Below are positions 1-7,678 of a stretch of DNA of 30,487 nt, piece by piece. The translations under genes and the position numbers were made by a program. Each line of letters opens with the position of its first letter. Position 1 is the first letter of the stretch. Below the pieces are notes generated by a model. That model saw only the letters and a program-made list of their open reading frames with translations, was not told the DNA's origin and did no database searches. The DNA comes from a virus: positions 1 through 30,487 of IMG/VR virus record IMGVR_UViG_3300021962_011886; one strand, 5' to 3'.

Positions 1-411
1 CAAATCAATCCAGTAATCACACAACCTGGTTTGGGTACTTTGTTGTTTGGTGATAAAACTCTGAGCGCCAAACCCAGTGCATTCGATCGCATCAATGTTC
101 GTCGATTGTTCATTATTCTTGAAAAAACCATTGCAACTGCGGCCAAGTTCCAGCTGTTTGAATTCAACGATGGATTTACTCGCAGTCAATTCCGCGCATT
201 GGTAGAACCATTCCTGCGTGATGTGCAGGGTCGTCGTGGCATCATTGATTTCCGTGTGGTTTGCGATGACACCAACAACACTGCAGAGGTAATTGACCGC
301 AACGAATTTGTGGCTGATATCTATATCAAGCCGGCACGTTCGATCAACTTCATTAGCTTGAATTTCATAGCAACTCGTTCAGGTATTAGCTTCGAGGAAA
401 TTGGAGCATAA
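1..411 (+). CDS. 18: Tail sheath protein, C-terminal part (T4 gp18-like), 5' truncated by window edge
   Basis: The reading frame is open from base 1 and ends with TAA at 411, so only about 136 C-terminal residues are visible. They match the conserved C-terminal domain of contractile tail sheath proteins: a segment about making a short N-terminal loop (residues INVRRLFIILEK), then TRSQFRALVEPFLRD, then a strand pair ending in a hydrophobic C-terminus. In the T4 family the sheath polymerises around the tail tube and contracts to drive injection. It is followed directly by the tail tube gene and then the portal gene, the same 18-19-20 order as T4. The apparent internal ATG at 31 is not the real start. 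Family assignment is firm; the exact start lies outside the window. Confidence 0.9.
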   Translation, partial: QINPVITQPGLGTLLFGDKTLSAKPSAFDRINVRRLFIILEKTIATAAKFQLFEFNDGFTRSQFRALVEPFLRDVQGRRGIIDFRVVCDDTNNTAEVIDRNEFVADIYIKPARSINFISLNFIATRSGISFEEIGA

Positions 412-444
412 TTAAGAGTCGAACAATTTAAACAGGAGAGATAA

Positions 445-1017
445 ATGGCCGAGCAATCGTTTTTCAATATAGATAATTTCAAAAGTGCCTTAACTGGTGG
501 GGGCGTTCGCGCCAACCAGTTTGTTGTGCGATTGAATTATCCGGATTCTGTGGTGCCAAATGCAGCGTTCACAACCGCTGGTTTGCAGAGTGATTTTTTA
601 GTTACTGCCGCTGCCTTGCCGGGCAGCGTGGTGAACCCCACCATTGTACCATATCGTGGGCGAGAAGTAAAATTTGGTGGTGAGCGAATATTCCAACCCT
701 GGACAATTACTGTGCTCAATGATGCAAGTTTCAGTGTTCGCAACAACATGGAACAATGGATGGCGCAGATAAATGATCCAGTAAACAACGGGGGTCAATT
801 AAAGCCCCTAGACTATCAAACCGATTTAACCGTTACACAGTTAGATCGCAATAGTTTGCCGCTCAAGGAATACAAAATCGTCAACGCTTTTCCTATCGAC
901 ATCAGTGACATCGCGCTGAGTTTTGGCGACAACGATACCATTGAAACATTTACTGTAACATTCCAGTATCAGCACTACGAAACTTCCTATGCACCACAAT
1001 ACTTCAATTTTGGCTAA
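445..1017 (+). CDS. 19: Tail tube protein (T4 gp19-like)
   Basis: This 190-residue protein has the size and sequence character of the T4 gp19 tail tube family: an N-terminal segment with FVVRLNYPD, a central VVPYRGREVKFGGERIF stretch, the WTITVLND strand and the C-terminal FTVTFQYQHYE strand typical of tube beta-barrels. It would form the inner tube inside the sheath through which DNA passes. The start at 445 is preceded by a good AGGAGA ribosome site. It sits between the sheath gene and the portal gene, as in T4, which supports the call. A second tube-like protein is encoded at 6614-7183. No dedicated promoter is visible in the 33-base gap upstream. Confidence 0.92.
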   Translation: MAEQSFFNIDNFKSALTGGGVRANQFVVRLNYPDSVVPNAAFTTAGLQSDFLVTAAALPGSVVNPTIVPYRGREVKFGGERIFQPWTITVLNDASFSVRNNMEQWMAQINDPVNNGGQLKPLDYQTDLTVTQLDRNSLPLKEYKIVNAFPIDISDIALSFGDNDTIETFTVTFQYQHYETSYAPQYFNFG

Positions 1018-1024
1018 TTAAACC

Positions 1025-2647
1025 ATGGCAGATCTTACATTATTTGGCTATACCCTGACGAAGAAGAAGCCTGAAGAAAAACAACAGAGCTTCATTCCTC
1101 CGCTTAACGACGACGGAGCCACTAGCATTAATGCTAGTGGTTTCTTCGGCACCTACTTGGATATTGATACTGTAGCTAAAAGTGAAAACGATCTAATCAG
1201 TCGTTATCGTGATGTGGCCAGTTATCCAGACTGCGACAGCGCCATTGAAGACATTGTTAACGAAGCCGTAGCCGCTGCCGACGATGAAGTGATTGTTAAA
1301 CTGGATCTGGAAAAAGTCGAACTCAGCAAAAACATTAAAAAACAAATCGAAGAAGAGTTTAATAATGTTTTGAAGCTCATGGACTTCAACAGCAAGAGTC
1401 ACGATATTTTTAAACGCTGGTACATCGACGGACGCACCTATTATCATAAGATAGTGGATGTTGGTCAACCCAAAAAAGGCATACAGGAACTTCGCTACAT
1501 TGATCCACGTAAGATCAAAAAAGTTCGCAAGGTAAACAAGAAAAAAGATCAAAAAACCGGCGTAGAGTTCATTGAGAGCATCGAAGAATTTTTTGTGTAC
1601 AATGAAAAGGGACTGATGGCCACGGTGCCTAGCACAGCCACCGCAGCTCAGGGCATCAAAATTGCGCCCGACAGCATAGCCTATTGCACCAGCGGTCTTT
1701 TGGACTTGGATCGCAACATGGTGTTGAGTCATCTACACAAAGCCATCAAGATTGTGAACCAGCTGCGCATGACCGAAGATGCACTGGTGATTTACCGCAT
1801 GAGCCGAGCACCAGAACGCAGAATTTTCTACATCGATGTAGGCAATTTGCCCACCGGCAAAGCCGAACAGTATGTTAAAAACATCATGGATCGTTATCGC
1901 AACAAAACGACCTATGATGCCACCACTGGCGAAATGCGAGATGAAAAACGCACACTGAACATGCTGGAAGATTTCTGGATGCCACGGCGCGAAGGCGGCA
2001 AGGGCACAGAAATCACCACATTGCCTGGTGGTCAAAATCTCGGCAACATCGAAGACGTAGAATATTTTCAAAACAAATTGTATCAGGCCATGAATGTTCC
2101 AGCAAGTCGCATGCGAGCAGAAAATAGTCTGAACTTTGGTCGGCAAAGCGAAATTACTCGTGATGAAATTAAGTTCAGCAAATTTATTAGCCGTGTTCGT
2201 AAAAAGTTCACTGAACTGTTTGACGATCTGCTGAAGACTCAGTTATTGCTCAAAAACATCATGAGCGAAGAAGACTGGAACAAAATCAAAGAAGACATCT
2301 ATTACGAATTTACGCAAGATGTGTATTTTGCCGAAGCCAAACAAGCTGAAATAATTCGTAATCGTGTTGACCTGCTGAACGCAATTCAACCACATGTTGG
2401 TACGTATTTTAGTCGCGAATATGTGTACAACAACATCCTGCACTTTGACGAAGAAGATGTGGAAAAAATGCAGCAAGAGATTGACAACGATCCCAAGTTG
2501 CAACAAATGCTGACCGCACAACAAGGGCAGCCTGGGCAGGATCAACCTCTGACTCAACCCAACGGACAAACACCGGCACCCTACGACCCCAATAATCCGG
2601 TTGTAGAAGACACCATAAATAATGTAAGAGTATTACGAGGATCCTGA
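1025..2647 (+). CDS. 20: Portal vertex protein of the head (T4 gp20-like)
   Basis: The 540-residue protein is close to the T4 gp20 length (524) and reads as the myovirus portal family: LISRYRDVASYPDCDSAIEDIVNEA near residues 58-82, a KRWYIDGRTYYHK segment, YIDPRKIKKVRKV, the EDALVIYRMSRAPERRIFYIDVGNLP stem region, and LNFGRQSEITRDEIKFSKFI. The dodecameric portal forms the DNA entry vertex of the head and seeds head assembly. The C-terminus is rich in Q and P, as in relatives. The ATG at 1025 lies only 7 bases after the gp19 stop and lacks a clear Shine-Dalgarno sequence, so translation may be coupled to gene 19. A T4-late-like CATAAATA motif lies inside its 3' end. Confidence 0.95.
   Translation: MADLTLFGYTLTKKKPEEKQQSFIPPLNDDGATSINASGFFGTYLDIDTVAKSENDLISRYRDVASYPDCDSAIEDIVNEAVAAADDEVIVKLDLEKVELSKNIKKQIEEEFNNVLKLMDFNSKSHDIFKRWYIDGRTYYHKIVDVGQPKKGIQELRYIDPRKIKKVRKVNKKKDQKTGVEFIESIEEFFVYNEKGLMATVPSTATAAQGIKIAPDSIAYCTSGLLDLDRNMVLSHLHKAIKIVNQLRMTEDALVIYRMSRAPERRIFYIDVGNLPTGKAEQYVKNIMDRYRNKTTYDATTGEMRDEKRTLNMLEDFWMPRREGGKGTEITTLPGGQNLGNIEDVEYFQNKLYQAMNVPASRMRAENSLNFGRQSEITRDEIKFSKFISRVRKKFTELFDDLLKTQLLLKNIMSEEDWNKIKEDIYYEFTQDVYFAEAKQAEIIRNRVDLLNAIQPHVGTYFSREYVYNNILHFDEEDVEKMQQEIDNDPKLQQMLTAQQGQPGQDQPLTQPNGQTPAPYDPNNPVVEDTINNVRVLRGS
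2614..2621 (+). promoter_or_regulatory. Possible T4-type late promoter before gene 67
   Basis: CATAAATA matches the T4 late consensus TATAAATA at 7 of 8 positions. The distance to the gene 67 ATG (35 bases from motif start) is nearly the same as the exact TATAAATA before gene 22 (36 bases). It lies inside the coding end of gene 20, so chance is possible. Confidence 0.35.
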
Positions 2648-2648
2648 C

Positions 2649-2828
2649 ATGACATATGACCAACTAATCAACACCATGCTGCAAAACATCGGCGACGATC
2701 GTCCAGCAGAGGCACAGCAGAATTTCAATGATCTTATGAGCGCAAAAATTAACGCAGCTTTAGATCAACATAAACAACAAATAGCCATGAATTTTGGATC
2801 AGAAGATTCCGACCACACGGAGAACTAA
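2649..2828 (+). CDS. 67: Small prohead core protein (T4 gp67-like)
   Basis: This 59-residue ORF starts with ATG two bases after the gene 20 stop and ends with TAA at 2828. T4 gp67, the 80-residue internal core protein of the prohead, has a short N-terminal helix (ARKLFAEAMAARTIDL then KIAIARNF) followed by an acidic tail. The same pattern is seen here as QQNFNDLMSAKINAAL, then QQIAMNFGSEDSD and a short acidic end. The acidic tail is much shorter than in T4. Position between portal and prohead protease is the gp67/gp68 position in T4. The family call rests on this pattern plus synteny; similarity is modest because the protein is so short. Confidence 0.7.
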   Translation: MTYDQLINTMLQNIGDDRPAEAQQNFNDLMSAKINAALDQHKQQIAMNFGSEDSDHTEN

Positions 2829-2831
2829 CAA

Positions 2832-3239
2832 ATGGCCGTAACAACCACAATTATTAAAAATGATCGTCAGCGTGCAGTGGTGCACTTTCATGCCACCACA
2901 CCGGGCGACAGCGCCACCGTCACTCTGCTAAGTCTGCGTCGTGACGAAGAAATTGCATTTTCCACCACCAGTCAATTATCGGTCAGCATTTCCAATGCTT
3001 ATTCCAATTCGCCGGCCAGCGCCGACAGCAGCATTACTGTGCGGCGCGGCAGCAGCAGCGGCCCAGTGGTGTTGGATCTGCATGGCTTCACCGAATATCC
3101 TGGGGGACAACAACTACCGGCATTGGCCATAAGCAGCACCAGCAGCATTCACGTTACCTTTGAAGCTCAGGGCATGTTGGTGTTGGATCTGCGCAAAATT
3201 GGTGGCTACGAAGGTCCCAACACCAACGTCGGAGTATAA
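2832..3239 (+). CDS. Putative virion structural protein of unknown role
   Basis: A 135-residue protein beginning MAVTTTIIKNDRQRAVV. It is rich in Ser and Thr, predicted from its alternating pattern to be mostly beta-strand, and has no cysteine or transmembrane segment. The N-terminal pattern and the C-terminal LVLDLRKIGGYEG resemble short hypothetical proteins I recall from marine T4-like phages, but no function is established to my knowledge. It is inserted between the gp67-like gene and the prohead protease gene, where T4 has gene 68, and has a GGAG site about 10 bases before its ATG. By context it is likely a head or decoration protein, which is an inference. Confidence 0.65.
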   Translation: MAVTTTIIKNDRQRAVVHFHATTPGDSATVTLLSLRRDEEIAFSTTSQLSVSISNAYSNSPASADSSITVRRGSSSGPVVLDLHGFTEYPGGQQLPALAISSTSSIHVTFEAQGMLVLDLRKIGGYEGPNTNVGV

Positions 3240-3242
3240 TCG

Positions 3243-3902
3243 ATGAAACTCATCACAGAACAAGTACAGGAAGTTCGCTACCTTACTGAAAAAAAGGAAG
3301 AAGGCGGCAAGGCTTATTATATTGAAGGTCCGTTCCTACAAACTGAAATAGCCAACAAAAACAATCGCCGTTATCGCAAAGACATCATGGAGCGAGAAGT
3401 ACAGCGCTACATTAAAGAGTTTGTGGAAACTAAACGTGCATTTGGTGAACTTGGTCATCCTGATGGACCTGGCATCAATTTAGATCGTGTAGCCATCATG
3501 ATCAATAGTCTCAAAGAAGATGGCAATAACTACATCGGTCGCGCCAAGGTAATGACCGAAACACCCATGGGTCGCATTGTCAAGAATTTAATTGACGAAG
3601 GTGCGCAGCTTGGTGTTAGCTCTCGTGGAATGGGTTCATTGAAAGAAACAAAGGACGGAGTAAGCGAAGTTCAGGATGACTTTTATCTGGCAACTGCGGC
3701 TGATATTGTTGCTGATCCAAGCGCACCCGATGCATTTGTTAGAGGCATCATGGAGGGCAAGGAATGGATGATGGTTGAAGGTCGTTGGATGGCACGGGAC
3801 TACGAAGAGGCTCGTGACTCCATCAAACGTACACGCTCAGGCAATCTGCAGGAGCAACAGATCAAAGTTTTCCAAGATTTTCTTCGTAAGATATCAAACT
3901 AA
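3243..3902 (+). CDS. 21: Prohead core protein and maturation protease (T4 gp21-like)
   Basis: The 219-residue protein matches the T4 gp21 serine protease family (T4: 212 residues). It has the substrate-fold start YYIEGPFLQTEIANKNNRRY, a catalytic His in FGELGHPD (His72), the nucleophile Ser in LGVSSRGMGS (residues 123-132) and a downstream Asp in the AADIVADPSAPDAFV segment (residues 152-166). In T4, gp21 degrades the scaffold core and trims the capsid proteins after (I/L)-X-Glu sequences during head maturation. The ATG lies 3 bases after the upstream stop, with GGAG overlapping that gene's end. Genes 22 and 23 follow, its substrates in T4. Confidence 0.95.
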   Translation: MKLITEQVQEVRYLTEKKEEGGKAYYIEGPFLQTEIANKNNRRYRKDIMEREVQRYIKEFVETKRAFGELGHPDGPGINLDRVAIMINSLKEDGNNYIGRAKVMTETPMGRIVKNLIDEGAQLGVSSRGMGSLKETKDGVSEVQDDFYLATAADIVADPSAPDAFVRGIMEGKEWMMVEGRWMARDYEEARDSIKRTRSGNLQEQQIKVFQDFLRKISN

Positions 3903-3909
3903 AGATTTT

Positions 3910-3917
3910 TATAAATA
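3910..3917 (+). promoter_or_regulatory. T4-type late promoter before gene 22
   Basis: An exact TATAAATA, the T4 late promoter -10 consensus recognised by gp55 in T4, lies in the 43-base gap between genes 21 and 22, 28 bases before the gene 22 ATG. This phage encodes its own gp55 and gp45, which fits such use. There is no -35 element, as expected for this class. Confidence 0.75.
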
Positions 3918-3945
3918 ATTCGAAAACCTATTCTTAGGAGGCATA

Positions 3946-5205
3946 ATGTCAGTAGAACGCAAAATTCGCGAGCTTCTAGAAGCTAAAAAAGCCAAGGCTC
4001 AGGCCTTGAACGAAGCCGACGCTGGTAAAACCAACGACGGCGACGCCATGAACTCTCACATGCAGGGTGATAGCCAAAAAGCTAGCTGGAACGAAATCGA
4101 TCCTCACACTGGTGCAGCAGTCAATCCTCAGGACACCAGTCTGAAGAAAGGCGCCGGCGATGCAACACAACCCATGCAGGGCAGCAGTAAAAAGGCCGAT
4201 GTGCAAAGCACAGATGCTCAGAGCATGAACAGCAACACTCCGGACACTAGTCTGCGCAAAGGCAGCAGTGAGCCACAGCACATGCAGGGCAATAGCCGCA
4301 AAGCCACTGTTAAAGTAGCCACCGGCAAAGGCGTAACACCCGGCACATTCGAACAACCTGGTGCCAGCGGTGAAGGTGAAATTCCTTTCAAAGAGGAAGA
4401 TCAACTGGACGGTGAAGTCATTACCGAAGAAGACATCGAGGAAGTCGTTGAGCCACGTCGCATCGACATGGCAATGGAAGACCTCCGCAAGGATATTGCC
4501 AGCGTATTTGCCGGCGATGAAACACTTAGCGAAGAATTTAAAACACAGGCTGGCGCAATTTTTGAAGCCGCTGTAATTGCCCGTGTCAACAATGAAATTG
4601 AAAAAATTACCGAAGAGCTTGCCGAACAAGCTGCTGCGGAGATTGAAACTATCAAAGAAGGTCTTGTTGAAAAGGTTGATTCATATCTAAATTATGTTGT
4701 TGAACAATGGATGCAGGAAAATGAGGTTGCTGTGGACACAGGTCTGCGTGCAGAAATTGCCGAAGACTTTATGCTTGGTCTAAAGAACCTATTCCAAGAA
4801 CACTACTTTGAAGTGCCGGACGATCGCGTCGATGTCTTGGCTGATATGTCAGGAAAAGTTGATGAGGCAGTATCTGCGCTCGATGAAGCCATCGAAGCAA
4901 ATATTGCGTTGAAGGCTGAACTTGATAACATCAAGCGCGAACAACTCGTAGCCGAGGCCAGTCGCAACCTAACAGCAACTGATGCCGAAAAATTGGCCAA
5001 GCTGCTGGAAGGCGTGGAATTTGACAATGCAAAACTTTTCGAAGAAAAAGTTAAAGTAGTCAAAGAAAATTATTTCCCAGCCAATGCTCCGGCCAGTCCA
5101 GAGCGTATGCTTGAGGAATCAGTGCAAAATGGCGACAAGCCTGCAGACACATCGCCCATCATGGAGCGTTATATGCAGACCATCAGCCGTGCAGTTAAAA
5201 AGTAA
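3946..5205 (+). CDS. 22: Prohead core scaffolding protein (T4 gp22-like)
   Basis: A 419-residue, very acidic, helix-rich protein between the prohead protease and the major capsid gene, which is the gp22 place. The C-terminal two thirds (about residues 150-380) is Glu/Ala/Lys-rich with coiled-coil character and the segments YVVEQWMQENE and FMLGLKNLFQEHYFEVPDD, familiar from T4-like gp22 proteins. In T4, gp22 forms the internal scaffold and is digested by gp21 on maturation. The protein is longer than T4 gp22 (269 residues). The extra length is largely an N-terminal low-complexity region with repeated motifs DTSL[K/R]KG and MQG-x-S-x-KA. A strong GGAGG site precedes the ATG. Confidence 0.88.
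   Translation: MSVERKIRELLEAKKAKAQALNEADAGKTNDGDAMNSHMQGDSQKASWNEIDPHTGAAVNPQDTSLKKGAGDATQPMQGSSKKADVQSTDAQSMNSNTPDTSLRKGSSEPQHMQGNSRKATVKVATGKGVTPGTFEQPGASGEGEIPFKEEDQLDGEVITEEDIEEVVEPRRIDMAMEDLRKDIASVFAGDETLSEEFKTQAGAIFEAAVIARVNNEIEKITEELAEQAAAEIETIKEGLVEKVDSYLNYVVEQWMQENEVAVDTGLRAEIAEDFMLGLKNLFQEHYFEVPDDRVDVLADMSGKVDEAVSALDEAIEANIALKAELDNIKREQLVAEASRNLTATDAEKLAKLLEGVEFDNAKLFEEKVKVVKENYFPANAPASPERMLEESVQNGDKPADTSPIMERYMQTISRAVKK
4054..4317 (+). repeat. Degenerate in-frame repeats in the scaffold N-terminus
   Basis: The encoded protein repeats the motif MQG[D/S/N]S[Q/K/R]KA three times (near residues 39, 77 and 113). Two of these are preceded by DTSL[K/R]KG (residues 63 and 100), giving a period of about 37 residues. 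The DNA copies have diverged, so this is an old in-gene duplication. Confidence 0.7.
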
Positions 5206-5232
5206 AAATTAATTCAACCCAAGGAGCAACAA

Positions 5233-6516
5233 ATGTTTCTATCCGAACAAGCACAACAAAAATGGGCTGGTATCATCAACCACCCAGATCTTCCAGAGAT
5301 CAAAGATTCATACAAACGCGCAGTAACAGCAACTCTGCTGGAAAACCAAGAAAAGGCTTTGACTGAAGAGCGTCAGGCTCTGTGGGAAACCACTCCAGCC
5401 AACGCCATCGGCGGCGGCTTCAGCGGCCAAGTCAACGGTTCGCCAAACACCAACATGGCTGGTTACGATCCAATTCTGATCAGCCTGGTGCGTCGTGCCA
5501 TGCCTAATCTCATGGCGTATGATGTCTGCGGCGTGCAGCCCATGACAGGCCCTACCGGCCTGATCTTCGCCATGAAGAGCAACTACACCAGCCAGGGCAA
5601 CACTGAGGCACTGTTCAACGAAGCCGACACCGACTTCGCTGGTTCCAGCCTCACAGCTCACGCTGGCGCCAACCCAGTTGGCAGTCCATACACCACTGGT
5701 GTGGGTTTTGCCACTGGCGATGCCGAACAACTCGGCGACACCTATGCGTTCAACCAGATGGCATTCTCGATTGAGAAGACCACAGTTACTGCCAAGACAC
5801 GTGCTCTGAAGGCCGAGTACACCGTCGAACTGGCACAAGACCTGAAGGCAGTGCATGGTCTGGATGCCGAAGGCGAACTGAGCAACATCCTGAGTCAGGA
5901 AATTCTGTTCGAAATTAACCGTGAAGTTATCCGTACCATCTATGCTGCGGCCAAGCCAGGTGCAGACACTGGTGCCACCACAACCTACGGTACCTTCGAT
6001 CTGGATGTGGACGCAAATGGCCGTTGGAGCGTTGAGCGTTTCAAAGGCTTGCTGTTCCAAATCGAACGTGATGCCAACAACATTGCTCAGCAAACACGTC
6101 GTGGCAAAGGTAACTTCATCATCTGCTCCGCAGACGTTGCAAGTGCACTGAGCATGGCCGGTATCCTGGACTACACTCCAGCACTGAGCACCAGCCTCAA
6201 CGTTGATGACACTGGCAATACCTTTGCCGGCGTGCTCAACGGTAAGATCAAGGTCTACATCGACCCATATTCGGCTAACCTCAACACCGCCAACCAGTTC
6301 TATGTTGTCGGCTACAAAGGCACAAACCCATATGATGCTGGTATGTTCTATTGCCCATATGTGCCGCTGCAGATGGTGCGCGCTGTTGACCCAAGCACCT
6401 TCCAACCAAAGGTCGGCTTCAAGACTCGCTATGGTTTAGTAGCAAATCCATTTACAAGTCTGTCAGCAAACAACAACACCTACTATCGTCGCGTCAAGGT
6501 CACAAACCTGATGTAA
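5233..6516 (+). CDS. 23: Major capsid protein precursor (T4 gp23-like)
   Basis: The 427-residue protein has the HK97-fold major capsid hallmarks of the T4 group: an N-terminal EQAQQKWAGIINHP-type segment, then YDPILISLVRRAMPNLMAYDVCGVQPMTGPTGLIFAMK, MAFSIEKTTVTAKTRALKAEYT, an ELSNILSQEILFEINRE helix, and the C-terminal VGFKTRYGLVANPF. It is shorter than T4 gp23 (521). LWE-TTPA at residues 50-56 fits the (I/L)-X-Glu cleavage rule of T4 gp21, implying removal of about 52 residues. The gene has an AAGGAG site and is closed by a strong terminator, as expected for the most abundant virion protein. Confidence 0.97.
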   Translation: MFLSEQAQQKWAGIINHPDLPEIKDSYKRAVTATLLENQEKALTEERQALWETTPANAIGGGFSGQVNGSPNTNMAGYDPILISLVRRAMPNLMAYDVCGVQPMTGPTGLIFAMKSNYTSQGNTEALFNEADTDFAGSSLTAHAGANPVGSPYTTGVGFATGDAEQLGDTYAFNQMAFSIEKTTVTAKTRALKAEYTVELAQDLKAVHGLDAEGELSNILSQEILFEINREVIRTIYAAAKPGADTGATTTYGTFDLDVDANGRWSVERFKGLLFQIERDANNIAQQTRRGKGNFIICSADVASALSMAGILDYTPALSTSLNVDDTGNTFAGVLNGKIKVYIDPYSANLNTANQFYVVGYKGTNPYDAGMFYCPYVPLQMVRAVDPSTFQPKVGFKTRYGLVANPFTSLSANNNTYYRRVKVTNLM

Positions 6517-6551
6517 GAGTTAGTAAGCTCCCAGTTATAAGAGAGCACTTT

Positions 6552-6578
6552 AAAGAGGACCTTCGGGTCCTCTTTTTT
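6552..6578 (+). terminator. Intrinsic terminator after gene 23
   Basis: A perfect 10-bp stem (6552-6561 with 6566-6575) closed by a UUCG tetraloop with a C-G closing pair is followed by a run of T to 6578. This is a textbook rho-independent terminator ending the capsid transcript. Confidence 0.95.
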
Positions 6579-6583
6579 ACTAT

Positions 6584-6591
6584 GATAAATA
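6584..6591 (+). promoter_or_regulatory. Possible T4-type late promoter before the tube-like gene
   Basis: GATAAATA matches TATAAATA at 7 of 8 positions. It lies between the gene 23 terminator and the next ATG (6614). The terminator would otherwise leave this structural gene without a transcript, which favours a real promoter. Confidence 0.55.
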
Positions 6592-6613
6592 GTGATTATT
6601 GCGCGAGGACATC

Positions 6614-7183
6614 ATGGCCACCAACGTCACCCTAACCAGCAACGTAGTTGATAAAACTACACCAACATCAGTCAATTATTTAAAACCCAATAGTTTTAAA
6701 TTCTTGGTTGCAAAATTACCCAATGTTACCTATACGTGTCAGAGTGCAAATCTGCCGGCTTTGGGACTTGGAGTAGCAGTGCAAAATACTAGATTTGCGG
6801 ATGTGCCACATCCAGGCGATAAATTAAGTTTTGGTGATTTCACCATTAGATTTCTAATCAACGAAGACATGAGTAATTATAAAGAACTCTACGATTGGAT
6901 GGTGGGATTGGGCACACCAGAAAGTGGCGCGCAATGGGCCAGAGTTTTACAGCAACGCAATCTCTACAACATCAATGGCCGTGATCCATATCCCGGTGTA
7001 TTCAGTGATGCCACATTGCTGGTGTTGGACAGCAACAACAATCCCACTATTAGTTTGGAATTCAAAGACGCATTTCCCACCAGTCTGGAGGGTTTAGACT
7101 TCGATATTACATCAGCGGGCATGGAATATTTCATCGGCATAGCCAACTTCCGATATTCTCGATTCACAGTAAATACATTGTAA
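6614..7183 (+). CDS. Second tail-tube-fold protein (gp19/baseplate-tube-like)
   Basis: A 189-residue protein starting at the ATG at 6614, preceded by GAGG; the TTG 15 bases upstream is less likely. The pattern KFLVAKLPNVTYTCQSANLPALGLG, then DVPHPGDKLSFGDFTIRFLINEDMSNYKELYDWM, and a C-terminal SAGMEYFIGIANFRYSRF strand resembles the tail tube fold shared by T4 gp19 and the tube-initiating baseplate proteins gp48 and gp54. In T4-related cyanophages the gene between 23 and uvsY is often annotated gp3, tail completion protein, so position alone would suggest that role. It is most likely a baseplate-tube or tail-terminator component. Whether initiator or terminator cannot be decided by eye. Confidence 0.6.
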   Translation: MATNVTLTSNVVDKTTPTSVNYLKPNSFKFLVAKLPNVTYTCQSANLPALGLGVAVQNTRFADVPHPGDKLSFGDFTIRFLINEDMSNYKELYDWMVGLGTPESGAQWARVLQQRNLYNINGRDPYPGVFSDATLLVLDSNNNPTISLEFKDAFPTSLEGLDFDITSAGMEYFIGIANFRYSRFTVNTL

Positions 7184-7185
7184 CA

Positions 7186-7214
7186 TTGACTCTTGATCGG
7201 ATATCCATTATAAT
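7186..7214 (+). promoter_or_regulatory. Sigma70-type promoter for uvsY-uvsW
   Basis: TTGACT (7186-7191), a 17-base spacer and TATAAT (7209-7214) lie just after the stop of the preceding late gene and 27 bases before the uvsY ATG. It is near-perfect host-type promoter sequence and separates the late structural genes from the DNA metabolism genes. Confidence 0.88.
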
Positions 7215-7240
7215 TATGGTATCTGAAATGGAGATATATC

Positions 7241-7678
7241 ATGAAATTGACCGAAATTCAAGAAATGTGGGCCCAGGACTGTCGCATCGACGAAACCAAT
7301 TTGGGTCGAGCCAGCGCCAACGTACCAGTGCTGCACAGCAAATATCTCAACCTTTTAACCACCAGTCGACTGCAACTGCGTAAATCCGAAAGCGATTTGG
7401 CTCGGTTGCGTCGCACCAAATATCGATATTTTCGAGGCGAACTTACTCGCGAAGAATTAACCGAATTAGGCTGGGAGCAATATCAGGGAGTCAAGCCCAT
7501 AAAAAATGAAATGGATGAATTTCTCAGCACTGACGAAGATCTTATTCAACGATCCGACAAAGTAGAATATCTTCGCACCGTGTATTTTCAACTGGAAAGC
7601 ATACTCAAAAGCATCAGCAGCAGAACCTGGGACATCAAGTCCAGCATTGAGTGGCACAAATTTACCAATGGCGTGTAA
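7241..7678 (+). CDS. uvsY: UvsY-like recombination mediator
   Basis: The 145-residue basic/acidic helical protein matches the UvsY family (T4: 137 residues). It starts MKLTEIQEMWAQDCRID, then VLHSKYLNLL near residues 40-50, then a paired-charge helix with RTKYRYFRGELTREEL and a C-terminal RTWDIKSSIEWHKF like the T4 SRGFAIKHIQDMRAF end. UvsY loads the UvsX recombinase on single-stranded DNA covered by gp32 during recombination-dependent replication. It directly precedes uvsW (1-base overlap of stop and start), the usual T4-like pairing. A GGAG site precedes the ATG. Confidence 0.85.
   Translation: MKLTEIQEMWAQDCRIDETNLGRASANVPVLHSKYLNLLTTSRLQLRKSESDLARLRRTKYRYFRGELTREELTELGWEQYQGVKPIKNEMDEFLSTDEDLIQRSDKVEYLRTVYFQLESILKSISSRTWDIKSSIEWHKFTNGV

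Noticed and set aside
5308-6405. Long open frame on the - strand (about 365 codons) opposite the capsid gene
   Set aside because: It mirrors gene 23, whose codon bias leaves few stops in that antisense frame. The product has no recognisable family and no ribosome site or promoter was seen.
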